Shown: positions 16,988 through 25,885, counted from the stretch's first letter. The stretch is DNA of 64,000 nt from Gammaproteobacteria bacterium (GCA_018069465.1 JAGPUW010000025.1:186001-250000); one strand, 5' to 3'. Numbers and translations are program-made. The notes: generated by a model not told the origin, from the sequence alone.

Positions 16988-18094
16988 ATGGTAATCACAA
17001 TGCGTAAAATTATTCTTCTCGGGATTCTTTCAGTCGGCGTTATTTTTGCGGGCCTGTGGGCAAAAGAGTGGTGGTTTGAAGGACGCTTCTGGCAGTCAAC
17101 CGACAATGCCTACACGCGCAGTGACATTACGATCATTAGCGCCAAAGTTGCCGGCATTGTCGACAAAGTCAACGTCAGTGCCAACGAGCGAGTGAAAGCT
17201 GGCGATATTCTTATTTCCATGTACAAGCCCATTTTTGATGCCCGCGTCGCCCGTGTAGAAGCCGATGTCGTCGAAGCCCAGGCCGGTCTTGCCCGAGTGG
17301 ACACACAAACCAACCTGCAAAAAGCCACCATTGCCGCCAGTCGTGCGCAAGTTAAATCCGCCGAAGCGCAATTAAAACGCGCCAATCTTGACCTCGTGCG
17401 ATCCAAAACCTTGAAGGATAAGGGCTATGCTGAAAAACAGCGCTATGACCACGACCTCACCGATGTCAGTAGCGCCGAGGCAGAACTGGCTCGCACCCGT
17501 GCCAATGTAAAAGCAGCGGTTGCACAGCTCGATGTACTGAGCGCTGAAAAAGCAGAAATCCGTGCCGAACAGGCCCATGCTGAAGCTGAGGTCAAGCTCG
17601 CCAAAATCGCTTTATACCTGTCCGACATTCGCGCCCCCCGCGAAGGTATTATCGGCGCCAAGCACGTGGAGCGCGGTGAATACATTCATGTGGGTGCACG
17701 CAAAATGGCCATTGTCTCCCTCGACCATGTCTGGGTTAGCGCCAATTTTAAAGAGACTCAATTGACGGGGATGCTGCCCGGGCAGAGGGCGCTGATCGAA
17801 ATCGACGCCTTTCCAGGCGAGCTTATTGAAGGCGTGATCGAGAGTCTGGCCCCTGCCAGCGGTGCCGAGTTCAGCCTACTGCCAGCGGACAATGCCACCG
17901 GTAACTTCACCAAAATTGTGCAGCGAGTGCCGGTGAAAATCCTCCTCGATCAGACTAACCCCACCGTTAAATTACTGCGCCCCGGCATGTCTGTGCTCGC
18001 TAAAATCGATACTCGAGCCAGTGCCAATGAAAAAGTGATGGCCGGTAAAACATCTTCTGTAAAAAGTTCATCCAGCGTTGCACTGTCAGAATAA
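16988..18094 (+). CDS. HlyD/EmrA-type membrane-fusion (periplasmic adaptor) protein
   Basis: About 368 aa. An N-terminal membrane anchor (IILLGILSVGVIFAGLWA) is followed by the EmrA-like WQSTDNAYTRSDITIIS segment, a split biotinyl-lipoyl domain, a long alpha-helical hairpin rich in Ala, Glu, Lys and Arg (about 85-195) and the second lipoyl half (DIRAPREGIIGAKHVERGEY). It links an inner-membrane DHA2 pump to an outer-membrane TolC-type channel. No TolC gene is present here. The start is uncertain among ATG 16988, ATG 17000 and TTG 16970. Confidence 0.9.
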   Translation: MVITMRKIILLGILSVGVIFAGLWAKEWWFEGRFWQSTDNAYTRSDITIISAKVAGIVDKVNVSANERVKAGDILISMYKPIFDARVARVEADVVEAQAGLARVDTQTNLQKATIAASRAQVKSAEAQLKRANLDLVRSKTLKDKGYAEKQRYDHDLTDVSSAEAELARTRANVKAAVAQLDVLSAEKAEIRAEQAHAEAEVKLAKIALYLSDIRAPREGIIGAKHVERGEYIHVGARKMAIVSLDHVWVSANFKETQLTGMLPGQRALIEIDAFPGELIEGVIESLAPASGAEFSLLPADNATGNFTKIVQRVPVKILLDQTNPTVKLLRPGMSVLAKIDTRASANEKVMAGKTSSVKSSSSVALSE

Positions 18095-18160
18095 AAACCG
18101 CTAATCAACCAGCAGTAATAGTTTACCTGCTGCCGGGCGGGGCGAATACGGAAGACCATC

Positions 18161-19744
18161 ATGAGTAAGTCTGCAAGCCCCGCTATTGAAGATGCCCCTC
18201 CCGCCAACCCTCCTACAACGGAGGAAGAAACCGTTTCCATCGGCACCTGGTTCACGGTGTTTGGCGGTGTGCTCGGTGCCTTTATTGCCGTCCTCAACAT
18301 ACACATCACCAATGCCTCGCTGAAAGACATTCAGGGCGCACTCTCGGCAACACTTGAGGAGGGTTCGTTTATTTCCACCGCCTACCTCACCGCCGAGGTG
18401 GTGGTCATACCCGTGACCGGCTGGCTGGCCATGGTTTTTGGCCTGCGCCCCTACATGCTTTTCAATACCCTTATATTTGCTGTCACTACCCTGCTGTGCG
18501 CCTCTGCGTGGAACCTGGAGTCTATGCTGGTTTTCAGGACCCTGGCCGGTCTCGCCGGCGGCACGCTGATCCCTCTTTCGTTCACCTTAATTCTGACCCT
18601 GCTGCCACCCAGTAAACAAGCCATTGGCATGGGTATGTTTGCCCTCACGGCCACTCAGGCACCGTCAATTGGCCCTACCCTTGGCGGCTATTTGACCGAA
18701 GCCTTTGGCTGGCAGTCGGTGTTTTATCTACAAATTGTGCCCACCGGCATTATGTTTTTAATCCTTTATCAGGGCCTGAAAAAGACCACACCACAGTTGA
18801 AGCTGCTCAAAAATGGCGACTGGTTTGGCATCCTCTCGATGGCCGTTGGCCTCGGTGCGATGATTATTGTGCTCGAAGAAGGCAATCGCAAAGACTGGCT
18901 AGAATCAAACTTTATTTTGAACGGCACCCTTCTCGCCACGACCTGCCTGCTCACTTTCGTTGTCATTGAACTGAAACGCAAAGACCCCTTTATTAACCTG
19001 CGCCTATTGGCCCGCCGCAATTTTTTGCTAGCAAATCTGGTGGGCATCATCCTCGGGCTCGGCCTTTACGGTTCAGTGTTTATCCTGCCCATGTTCCTCG
19101 CCCAGGTGCACGGCTTTAATGCCATGCAGATCGGCCTGGTGATGATGTGGGTGGGTCTGCCCCAGCTCATTGTCGTGCCCATTGTGCTGCGGCTAATGGC
19201 CTTTATCGATATGCGCGTACTGCTGGCCTTCGGGGCATTTATTTTCGGCCTGAGCTGTCTGCTTAATATTCATATGACAGCCGATTACGGCCACGATCAC
19301 CTGGTTTGGCCGAATATTGTGCGCGGCCTGGGCATGCCTTTTATTATGGTGCCGCTCAACGTGATCGCCACTGCCGGCATTGAGAAGGAACAAGTTGGCT
19401 CGGCCTCGGGCCTGTTCAATGTACTGCGCAATTTAGGGGGCGCCGTCGGCATCGCCACGCTGGCGACCTTTTTGTCACTGCGCCAACAATATCACTCCAG
19501 CCACATTGTCGAAAATATCAGCGCCTACAAGCCCTTCACCATGGAGCGGCTGCAAGGTTTTGCCGATTATTTTGGCGGACTGGGTGCCGACCCCGTGCTA
19601 GCGCAGGAACAGGCCATAAGAGCTGTTGACGCCATCGCCCGGCGCGAGAGTTTCATCATGGCCTATAACGACTGTTTTTATTTTATGGGCGCGGCCTTTA
19701 TCGTCAGCCTGGGTTTTATTGCGTTGATGAAAAAACCCGCATAA
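18161..19744 (+). CDS. DHA2-family MFS multidrug exporter (EmrB-like), copy 1
   Basis: The 527-aa protein has about 14 membrane helices. The opening block WFTVFGGVLGAFIAVLNIHI with LKDIQGALSATLEEGSF and ISTAYLTAEVVVIPVTGWL is the DHA2 motif region. It probably exports amphipathic drugs or lipids through the HlyD-type adaptor encoded 66 bp upstream. The next gene is a close paralogue, so the pair arose by tandem duplication. A 45-residue cytoplasmic N-terminal tail precedes the first helix. Confidence 0.92.
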   Translation: MSKSASPAIEDAPPANPPTTEEETVSIGTWFTVFGGVLGAFIAVLNIHITNASLKDIQGALSATLEEGSFISTAYLTAEVVVIPVTGWLAMVFGLRPYMLFNTLIFAVTTLLCASAWNLESMLVFRTLAGLAGGTLIPLSFTLILTLLPPSKQAIGMGMFALTATQAPSIGPTLGGYLTEAFGWQSVFYLQIVPTGIMFLILYQGLKKTTPQLKLLKNGDWFGILSMAVGLGAMIIVLEEGNRKDWLESNFILNGTLLATTCLLTFVVIELKRKDPFINLRLLARRNFLLANLVGIILGLGLYGSVFILPMFLAQVHGFNAMQIGLVMMWVGLPQLIVVPIVLRLMAFIDMRVLLAFGAFIFGLSCLLNIHMTADYGHDHLVWPNIVRGLGMPFIMVPLNVIATAGIEKEQVGSASGLFNVLRNLGGAVGIATLATFLSLRQQYHSSHIVENISAYKPFTMERLQGFADYFGGLGADPVLAQEQAIRAVDAIARRESFIMAYNDCFYFMGAAFIVSLGFIALMKKPA

Positions 19745-19824
19745 GGCCCTTGCTCAATGAAAACGAGAGCCATGAAAAACACAACACTAAAAACGCCCTC
19801 TTCTTGTGAAACTGGTAAGCCTTG

Positions 19825-21414
19825 ATGACTGATGTAACAGCAAGCCAGGAAGAACAAACAAACCCCACCGCACCACCCGTCGATGAAGACTACGTTTCAT
19901 TAAAAACCTGGTTTACCGTGTGGGGCAGTGTTATCGGCGCCTTTATCGCCGTGCTCAATATCATGATCACCAACTCCTCCCTGAAGGATATTCAGGGCGC
20001 ACTCGGGGCAACCTTGCACGAGGGCTCGTTTATATCCACCGCCTACCTGACCGCCGAAGTCGTGGTTATCCCCCTCACCGGCTGGCTGGTGCAGGTCGTC
20101 GGACTGCGCCGCTTTGTACTCAGCGCTTCAAGTATATTTCTCGCGGCTACACTCTGCTGCGCCATGGCCTGGAGTTTGGAATCGATGCTGGTGTTTCGCA
20201 CCATTGCCGGTTTTGCCGGCGGCACTTTCATCCCGCTGTCGTTTACCGTCATCCTCACCCTGCTACCGCCCAGTAAACAGCCCCTGGGCATCGCCATGTT
20301 TTCCCTCACCGCGACTCAGGCGCCCTCTATAGGCCCAACTCTCGGCGGTTTTCTCACCGAAAACTACGGCTGGGAATCGATCTTTTATTTGCAGGTGATC
20401 CCCACCTCGATGATGATTATGATTCTGTCCTGGGGTTTAAGTCAGTCCAACAGTAAATGGGCCATGCTCAAAGAAGCCGACTGGCCCGGTATTTTTACGC
20501 TGTCGGCCGCTCTCGGGGCGATGATTATTATTCTCGAAGAAGGCAACCGACTCGACTGGCTGGAATCACCGTCCGTCGTCAGGGGCAGTCTTTTTGCCGG
20601 CTCCTGCTTTTTAATTTTTCTCTACCGCCAACTCTGGGGGCCAAATCCCTTTATTAATATCCGCCTGTTAGCGCGCTGGAATTTTGGTATGGCCAATGTT
20701 ATTGGCGTCATCCTTGGCCTCGGCTTATACGGCACCATATTTATTACCCCGCTTTATCTAGCGCAAATTCAGGACTACAACGCCCTGCAAATTGGCGTCA
20801 CCATGATGTGGTTCGGCTTCCCCCAGTTGATTGCCGTACCCTTAATCGTGCGCTTAATGAAGAAGGTCGATTTACGCCACCTCGTCGCCTTCGGCTGCCT
20901 CATTTTTGCCTGGAGCTGTTTAATCAACATCCACATGAATGCAGAATCAGGCTATGACCAACTATTACTGGCCAATTTTATTCGCGGTATCGGCCAACCT
21001 TTTCTCTCCATCCCCCTCGCCGTTATGGCCACCGTGGGCATCGAGCAGGCACAGGCTGGCTCTGCCTCGGGACTTTATAATTTAACCCGCAACCTCGGCG
21101 GCGCTGTGGGCATCGCCTTTCTCGCCACTTTTTTATCCATTCGCCAGCAATTCCACTCCAGCTATGTGGTGGAAAACATCTCCCTCTACAACCCGGTAAC
21201 TGTCGAACGTCTAGATGGTATGAAAAATTATTTTGTAAACCTCGGCGCCGATACCGGCCTCGCACAAGAACAAGCTCTGCTCGCCATCGACGCCATTGCC
21301 CGGCGTGAAAGTATGGTCATGGCCTATAACGATGCCTTTTATTTTGTTGGCGCGGCCTTCGTATTCGGGGCCTTTGTGACGTATACCCTGAAGCCTTTTC
21401 GACCGCAGGGTTAA
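19825..21414 (+). CDS. DHA2-family MFS multidrug exporter (EmrB-like), copy 2
   Basis: The 529-aa paralogue of the preceding transporter shares long near-identical stretches such as GSFISTAYLTAEVVVIPLTG, FTVILTLLPPSKQPLG and GSASGLYNLTRNLGGAVGIA. It is also predicted to have 14 helices. The start is taken at ATG 19825; a TTG just before it would add one residue. It lies 80 bp after copy 1 and has no adaptor of its own, so the two pumps may share one. Similarity is highest in the N-terminal half by eye. Confidence 0.9.
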   Translation: MTDVTASQEEQTNPTAPPVDEDYVSLKTWFTVWGSVIGAFIAVLNIMITNSSLKDIQGALGATLHEGSFISTAYLTAEVVVIPLTGWLVQVVGLRRFVLSASSIFLAATLCCAMAWSLESMLVFRTIAGFAGGTFIPLSFTVILTLLPPSKQPLGIAMFSLTATQAPSIGPTLGGFLTENYGWESIFYLQVIPTSMMIMILSWGLSQSNSKWAMLKEADWPGIFTLSAALGAMIIILEEGNRLDWLESPSVVRGSLFAGSCFLIFLYRQLWGPNPFINIRLLARWNFGMANVIGVILGLGLYGTIFITPLYLAQIQDYNALQIGVTMMWFGFPQLIAVPLIVRLMKKVDLRHLVAFGCLIFAWSCLINIHMNAESGYDQLLLANFIRGIGQPFLSIPLAVMATVGIEQAQAGSASGLYNLTRNLGGAVGIAFLATFLSIRQQFHSSYVVENISLYNPVTVERLDGMKNYFVNLGADTGLAQEQALLAIDAIARRESMVMAYNDAFYFVGAAFVFGAFVTYTLKPFRPQG

Positions 21415-21520
21415 GCACTTTTTCGTCAACCTGGCATCGCCACCGCTGACGATATCCCGGCTCCAAAATCGGCAGGGCCGCCTAGTCGATTGGCTTACTG
21501 ACCTGCGTCCCGGCACACCT

Positions 21521-21640
21521 CGTTTACTCACCAAGGACAGCGACGCTGTAAAAGCCCCGTTTAGGAAAGCACAAATACGGGCCAGGCTTGAACATCCTTT
21601 CCGTGATATTAAAAGAGTGTTCGCTTACGATAAAACTTGA
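21521..21640 (+). pseudogene. IS5-type transposase, C-terminal remnant
   Basis: In one frame this stretch reads RKAQIRARLEHPFRDIKRVF followed by AYDKT and a stop. The IRA(K/R)xEHPFRxIKRxF pattern is the C-terminal catalytic block, including the last Glu of the DDE triad, of IS5-group transposases. No start, no upstream DDE domain and no terminal inverted repeats are seen, so this is an old fragment. It fills part of the 345-bp space between the exporters and the speD-type gene and marks that junction as a past insertion or rearrangement point. Confidence 0.6.
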
Positions 21641-21759
21641 CCTTCAGCCCCAGCCACCTACCATGGCCGCAGCCATATTCAGTTAAATGACAGCGTTAAG
21701 TGGTCTGTGTCAATAATCCAAAGTCCACTGCCCACATACAGCCTAGACAAGGGAAACTT

Positions 21760-22152
21760 ATGATCATCGGACAGCACTTGCTGATTGAGTGCCGCGGTCG
21801 GCATGCCGATCTCGATGCCGAGCAGCTGTTATTGCTAATGACGGATGCCGCGTTGGCCGGTGGCGCCACTGTGCTGTTCCAACACTTCCACAAATTTGGC
21901 GATCAGGGTGGGGTGACCGGGGTGCTGATACTCGCCGAGTCCCATATCACCGTGCATACCTGGCCCGAGCATCACTACGCCGCCTTCGATGTATTTATGT
22001 GTGGCAAGGCTCGGCCCGAGGCCGCTGCGCAGGTCATTGCCGCGCGCTTTCCCGAGGCCGATGTTTTCATCAAAACGGTGGATAGAGCCTGTCCCACTAG
22101 CACCCCGGCCAATTCTGCCAGCGCAGCAGTCGCCGTCTGCGAACCCCATTAA
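21760..22152 (+). CDS. speD: S-adenosylmethionine decarboxylase proenzyme (SpeD/SpeH type)
   Basis: The 130-aa pyruvoyl proenzyme has its self-cleavage site at Glu60-Ser61 in LAESHITVHTWPE, His66 and Cys81 (FMCG). The Ser-to-His (+5) and Ser-to-Cys (+20) spacings equal those of the short class 1b enzymes of Thermotoga and Bacillus. It produces decarboxylated AdoMet, the aminopropyl donor. The start at 21760 follows AAGGGA; an earlier frame extension lacks a ribosome site. It is the first gene of the ten-gene cluster, and its product would feed the aminopropyltransferase three genes on. The C-terminal tail (about 110-130) is Ala/Ser-rich. Confidence 0.92.
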   Translation: MIIGQHLLIECRGRHADLDAEQLLLLMTDAALAGGATVLFQHFHKFGDQGGVTGVLILAESHITVHTWPEHHYAAFDVFMCGKARPEAAAQVIAARFPEADVFIKTVDRACPTSTPANSASAAVAVCEPH

Positions 22153-22165
22153 TCAGGATGTTTTT

Positions 22166-23140
22166 ATGAGAATAAGCACCGCAAGATGGGCTCTACTGCT
22201 CTGCATCGCGACGCTGCTGGCGGCCTGCTCTTCTGAGCAGGACAAGTGGCTACAGCAACTAAACCAGCAAGCGTCCGTTACCAGCACCAAGCTCGAACGC
22301 TTAAAACAACACATCGATGCCGGGCAGATCGCCAATACCCGAGTACTGAGCCAGTACGCCGCGGTGATCCGTACTGACCGTCCCGAACTCGCTGACTTAA
22401 GCGCTGCCCTGGCCCAGGATGCCAGCCCCGAGGGGCCCATCATTCGCTCGCTCCAATCGCGACTCAGCGATGCGCAAAGTGATATCCCCAATGTTGTGAC
22501 CCTTAGCTCCGAGCAGGTCAACAAGGTCTACCAGGAACTGTCGGCCATTGAGGCCGCGGCCCAGCCCGATACCTACGGCATGATGCTCAGCGACCCCATC
22601 AATGTGCTGGCTGATATGTCGGAGGGCAAACTGGCCCGTGTGGCAGCGATGAGCGCCGAGGCCAGCGCCCGCATTAATGATGCCGAAGATTTTGGCCCCG
22701 GCAGCCAGCTAGTGGGCAACCCCCAGTACGGTAGTTGGCAATCAAACAGTTCCGGCACTTCTTTCTGGCATTGGTATGGACAGTACGCCTTTTTTTCCAG
22801 CATGTTTCGCAGCCCTATTTCCTACGGCAGTTGGGGCCGGGGTCGCGACTACAGCTATTACAACGACTACGGGCGCTCGGCCTATACCTCGCCCAGCCAG
22901 CGCCAAAATCAGCAAACAACAGAGCGCAGCACCCGGAATAAATTCAAAAGCTCGGGCAAGAAATTTTCCAGCCCCTACGCCAGCACCAAGCAAACCACCG
23001 CAAGCGTGGCCAGAAAGTCGAGCAAGTTCCAGCCAAAATCGCTACCCAGCAGCAGATCCATAAAATCCGCTAAAAGTACGACGTCTAACTATCGCAGCTC
23101 AACCTACCAATCATCGCGCAGCTCCTTTGGCGGCAAATAG
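22166..23140 (+). CDS. Lipoprotein with Ser/Arg/Tyr-rich C-terminus, function unknown
   Basis: The 324-aa product has a signal peptide ending in the lipobox LAAC (Cys21), so it should be lipid-anchored. Residues 22-190 look helical and polar. The region from about 215 to the end is low complexity, rich in Ser, Tyr, Arg, Lys and Gln, ending RSSFGGK. I do not recognise a family. The start at 22166 (AGGA upstream) was chosen for the signal peptide; the frame stays open upstream inside speD. The gene lies 13 bp after speD and 15 bp before the DUF350 gene, so it is in the same operon. A role outside the inner membrane in the same process is inferred. E. coli yjfM occupies a comparable place but I cannot claim homology. 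Confidence 0.75.
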   Translation: MRISTARWALLLCIATLLAACSSEQDKWLQQLNQQASVTSTKLERLKQHIDAGQIANTRVLSQYAAVIRTDRPELADLSAALAQDASPEGPIIRSLQSRLSDAQSDIPNVVTLSSEQVNKVYQELSAIEAAAQPDTYGMMLSDPINVLADMSEGKLARVAAMSAEASARINDAEDFGPGSQLVGNPQYGSWQSNSSGTSFWHWYGQYAFFSSMFRSPISYGSWGRGRDYSYYNDYGRSAYTSPSQRQNQQTTERSTRNKFKSSGKKFSSPYASTKQTTASVARKSSKFQPKSLPSSRSIKSAKSTTSNYRSSTYQSSRSSFGGK

Positions 23141-23155
23141 AGCGGAGACTTTTCA

Positions 23156-24043
23156 ATGATTCACGAAATTTCAATCTGGACCTTATCCATTGTCGCCATC
23201 AACCTGGCCATCGCCATCGCCGCGATTTGCCTGTTCCGTGTACTTTTCGGCCTGCTGGCGGGCGTTAACACCACTGCCGAGCTGTCAGAAAAAGACAACT
23301 TCGCCTTTGGTATCACCTTTGCCGGTGGTGCTGGCGCCCTCGGCCTGGTCTTGTCGGCCGCGGTGACCGGTGATGCCGCCGACAATCTACTTAGCGAAGC
23401 GCTGAATGTCACCACTTACGCGCTGGCGGGTATTGCCCTGCTCAAAGTGGGCTCGATGATTAATGACCACGTTATTTTTCACAAGGTATCCCTCAAAAAA
23501 GCGATCGCCGAGCACCAATTGGCGGCGGGCTGTGTACAAGCCGCCAACTTCCTCGCCCTGGGTTTAATTATCAGCTCAACAGTAAACTGGGTGGAGTATG
23601 AGAACTGGCAGGGCCTACCCTCGGTGCTGGTACTGTTCTTTGGTGCGCAATGTGTGCTGTTGCTGGTAACGCGACTGCGTGCGCAAATCTACCGCCGCCG
23701 TCATCAGGGCGAAAGCCTGCAACAGGCGATTGTCGCGGGCAACACGGCGCTGGCGATTCGCTACTCGGGCCACGTTCTCGGCACCGCTCTGGCGATGACG
23801 GCCGGGGCCAGTCTGGTCGACTATCTAGAGGCTGAACCCCTGTTATCCATCCTCAGCTGGCTCGGTGTAGGCACCTGCCTGGCCGTGCTGTTACCGGCTC
23901 TGGCACTGATTGCTCGCAAGGCGATTCTGGCCAATATTAATGTCGCCGAAGAAGTCGACGAGCAGCATAATGTCGGCGTGGCTTTTATTGAGGCGGTCAT
24001 TTATATCGCCATCGCCCTGCTGTTAATTGGGGTGCTGGCATAA
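23156..24043 (+). CDS. DUF350 (YjfL-like) membrane protein, two-repeat form
   Basis: A 295-aa integral membrane protein of about eight helices in two related halves (each like AFGITFAGGAGALGLVLSAA and NTALAIRYSGHVLGTALAMT, followed by LxxYLxxxPLLSxL-like segments). DUF350 proteins such as E. coli YjfL have one repeat; here two appear to be fused. The function of the family is unknown. It often accompanies PspA/IM30 paralogues and polyamine enzymes, as here. The gene sits 15 bp after the lipoprotein gene and is followed by a GTG start 2 bp after its stop, so coupling is tight. GGAGA precedes the ATG. Confidence 0.85.
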   Translation: MIHEISIWTLSIVAINLAIAIAAICLFRVLFGLLAGVNTTAELSEKDNFAFGITFAGGAGALGLVLSAAVTGDAADNLLSEALNVTTYALAGIALLKVGSMINDHVIFHKVSLKKAIAEHQLAAGCVQAANFLALGLIISSTVNWVEYENWQGLPSVLVLFFGAQCVLLLVTRLRAQIYRRRHQGESLQQAIVAGNTALAIRYSGHVLGTALAMTAGASLVDYLEAEPLLSILSWLGVGTCLAVLLPALALIARKAILANINVAEEVDEQHNVGVAFIEAVIYIAIALLLIGVLA

Positions 24044-24045
24044 CA

Positions 24046-25839
24046 GTGGACGCTAGAGCTAAACCGCATACCTCTAAACCGCTAGCATCAAAACCAGACA
24101 GCACCCAGGCGCCGCCCATTAAAAACTCACGTCGAGAGCTGCTGGTTCACGACATTTTTCTGATTACCCTGATGGCCACACTGGCCGGCTGCGGGATCAT
24201 TTACGAGTACTTAATGGCCCACTATGCGGGGCGTGTACTCGGCGCTCTCGAATCAACCATCTACGCGATGATTGGCATTATGATCGTCGCCATGGGCCTC
24301 GGTGCACTGCTGGCGAAATGGCTGCGTTGCCCCTTTAAAAGCTTCGCCTGGCTGGAGTGGACTATCGCCTTCGTCGGGGCCACGGCGCTCATTGTGATCT
24401 CCCTCTGTATCTCCCTGGCCTTTACTTTCCCCACCTATTTGCAGGAAATTTACGGCTTACACCCCAGCATTACGACCAATGGCGACGTGGTGAAAGCTCT
24501 GGCCACCACTGCCAAGGCGACACCTTTTGTGGTCGGTGCCCTGCTGGGTTTGATGATAGGTATGGAAATACCACTGATCGCCCGAATTCGCGAGCAGATC
24601 CACGGCCAGCATCTGGAGCACAACCTGGGCACCATTTATGGCGCCGACTATATTGGCGCTGGTATCGGTGCCGCTATCTGGGTGCTGTTCTGCCTGCAGC
24701 TGCCCATACTGGTCGCCGCCCTGAGTACCGCTCTGGTCAACGCCATCATCGGCATTGCTTTTCTCATCAAATACCAGCGCTACCTGCCACGGCGCAGAGC
24801 ACTATGGCTGGCACATGGGGGCCTGCTCGTGCTGCTCGCGGTTCTCGCCGGCGGTGGCGCAACGTGGATGGAAAACATGCATCGGGCGCTGTTTAAAGAC
24901 CATGTGCTGTACACCAAGGTCACCCCCTTCCAGCACCTGACCATTACCGAGCGCGTACTCGGTGCCGGGCTACCCAAAATCACTAGCCTCTATATCAACG
25001 GGCGCCTGCAGTTTTCGAGCAACGACGAGTTGATTTACCACAGCTATTTGACCCACCCGCCCCTGCTCGCCTCTGCGCGGCAGGAGCAAATACTGGTGAT
25101 TGGCGGCGGCGATGGTCTGGCACTGCGCGACATCCTGCGCTGGCAGCCCGTGGCGGTCACGCTGATAGATCTCGACGGCGCCATGGTCTCCCTGTTTAGC
25201 GGCAGCGACAGCGAGGCCCCCACCGCCATTACCGAACGTTTGCTAGCACTCAACGCCAGTGCCTTTCAGGACCCGAGGGTAGACGTCATTATTGGCGACG
25301 CCTTTGTCGAAGTCGAAAGTTTAGTCAGCGCCGGACGCCACTTCGACACCATTATTGTCGACCTGCCCGACCCCAGCCACCCCGACATCAACAAGGTTTA
25401 CTCGACCTTTTTTTATCTGCGCTTAAAACAACTACTCAGCGGTGATGGCGCCATCGGCATTCAATCGACCTCACCCTTCCACACCAAACAAGCCTTTCTG
25501 TCGATTGGTAAAACCCTCCACGCCGCCGGTTTTACCACCGAGCAATATCACGCCAATGTGCCGACGTTTGGCGAGTGGGGCTGGACCATTGGCACACTGC
25601 GGGGCGAGGGGCCATCGGCGCGAATTGCCGACGCCCCAACGATGGCGATAACGCCACCTGCCTCCTGGTTGTCGACACCGCAAATTCTTGCCGCCTTTGT
25701 TTTTTCCAGCCGCTATTTTGACGAACTTGAGAAAATCAACATCAACACCCTGGGTTCGCACCAGCTCTATCAATACCACCAGCGCGCCTGGAAGCAGCAC
25801 GACGGGGCTTTTTTCCCCGATAAAAACCCCTTTGACTAA
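24046..25839 (+). CDS. Membrane-anchored polyamine aminopropyltransferase (spermidine-synthase-like)
   Basis: 597 aa. Residues about 35-275 form roughly seven membrane helices; about 290-520 form a SpeE-type methyltransferase-fold domain with GGGDG at 353-357, DLD at 375-377 for the donor, and VDLPDPSHPD in place of the usual D(C/S)TDP loop. It transfers an aminopropyl group from decarboxylated AdoMet to an amine. Where typical SpeE has DEFIYHE, this one has DELIYHS, so one acceptor-side acid is changed and the acceptor may differ from putrescine. Start is GTG, 2 bp after the DUF350 stop. The donor is supplied by the SpeD-type enzyme of the same operon. Confidence 0.85.
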   Translation: MDARAKPHTSKPLASKPDSTQAPPIKNSRRELLVHDIFLITLMATLAGCGIIYEYLMAHYAGRVLGALESTIYAMIGIMIVAMGLGALLAKWLRCPFKSFAWLEWTIAFVGATALIVISLCISLAFTFPTYLQEIYGLHPSITTNGDVVKALATTAKATPFVVGALLGLMIGMEIPLIARIREQIHGQHLEHNLGTIYGADYIGAGIGAAIWVLFCLQLPILVAALSTALVNAIIGIAFLIKYQRYLPRRRALWLAHGGLLVLLAVLAGGGATWMENMHRALFKDHVLYTKVTPFQHLTITERVLGAGLPKITSLYINGRLQFSSNDELIYHSYLTHPPLLASARQEQILVIGGGDGLALRDILRWQPVAVTLIDLDGAMVSLFSGSDSEAPTAITERLLALNASAFQDPRVDVIIGDAFVEVESLVSAGRHFDTIIVDLPDPSHPDINKVYSTFFYLRLKQLLSGDGAIGIQSTSPFHTKQAFLSIGKTLHAAGFTTEQYHANVPTFGEWGWTIGTLRGEGPSARIADAPTMAITPPASWLSTPQILAAFVFSSRYFDELEKININTLGSHQLYQYHQRAWKQHDGAFFPDKNPFD

Positions 25840-25885
25840 TGCCATAATATGGCATAAGGTACCTCCACTGCCATAATATGGCATA
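25840..25885. promoter_or_regulatory. Two identical 17-bp palindromic sites (candidate operator pair)
   Basis: TGCCATAATATGGCATA occurs at 25840-25856 and again at 25869-25885, 29 bp from start to start, which is close to three helical turns. Each contains the perfect palindrome TGCCATA-A-TATGGCA. The spacer holds a further small palindrome, AGGTACCT. The sites fill the 68-bp gap between the aminopropyltransferase and the DUF2170 gene, the widest gap in the first half of the cluster. A dimeric regulator acting on the second half of the operon is the simplest reading. I found no other copy by eye in the window. Confidence 0.6.

Noticed and set aside
21700-21759. N-terminal 20-residue extension of the speD product
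   Set aside because: Known short SpeD proteins begin near MIIGQH-type starts, and AAGGGA lies just before ATG 21760.
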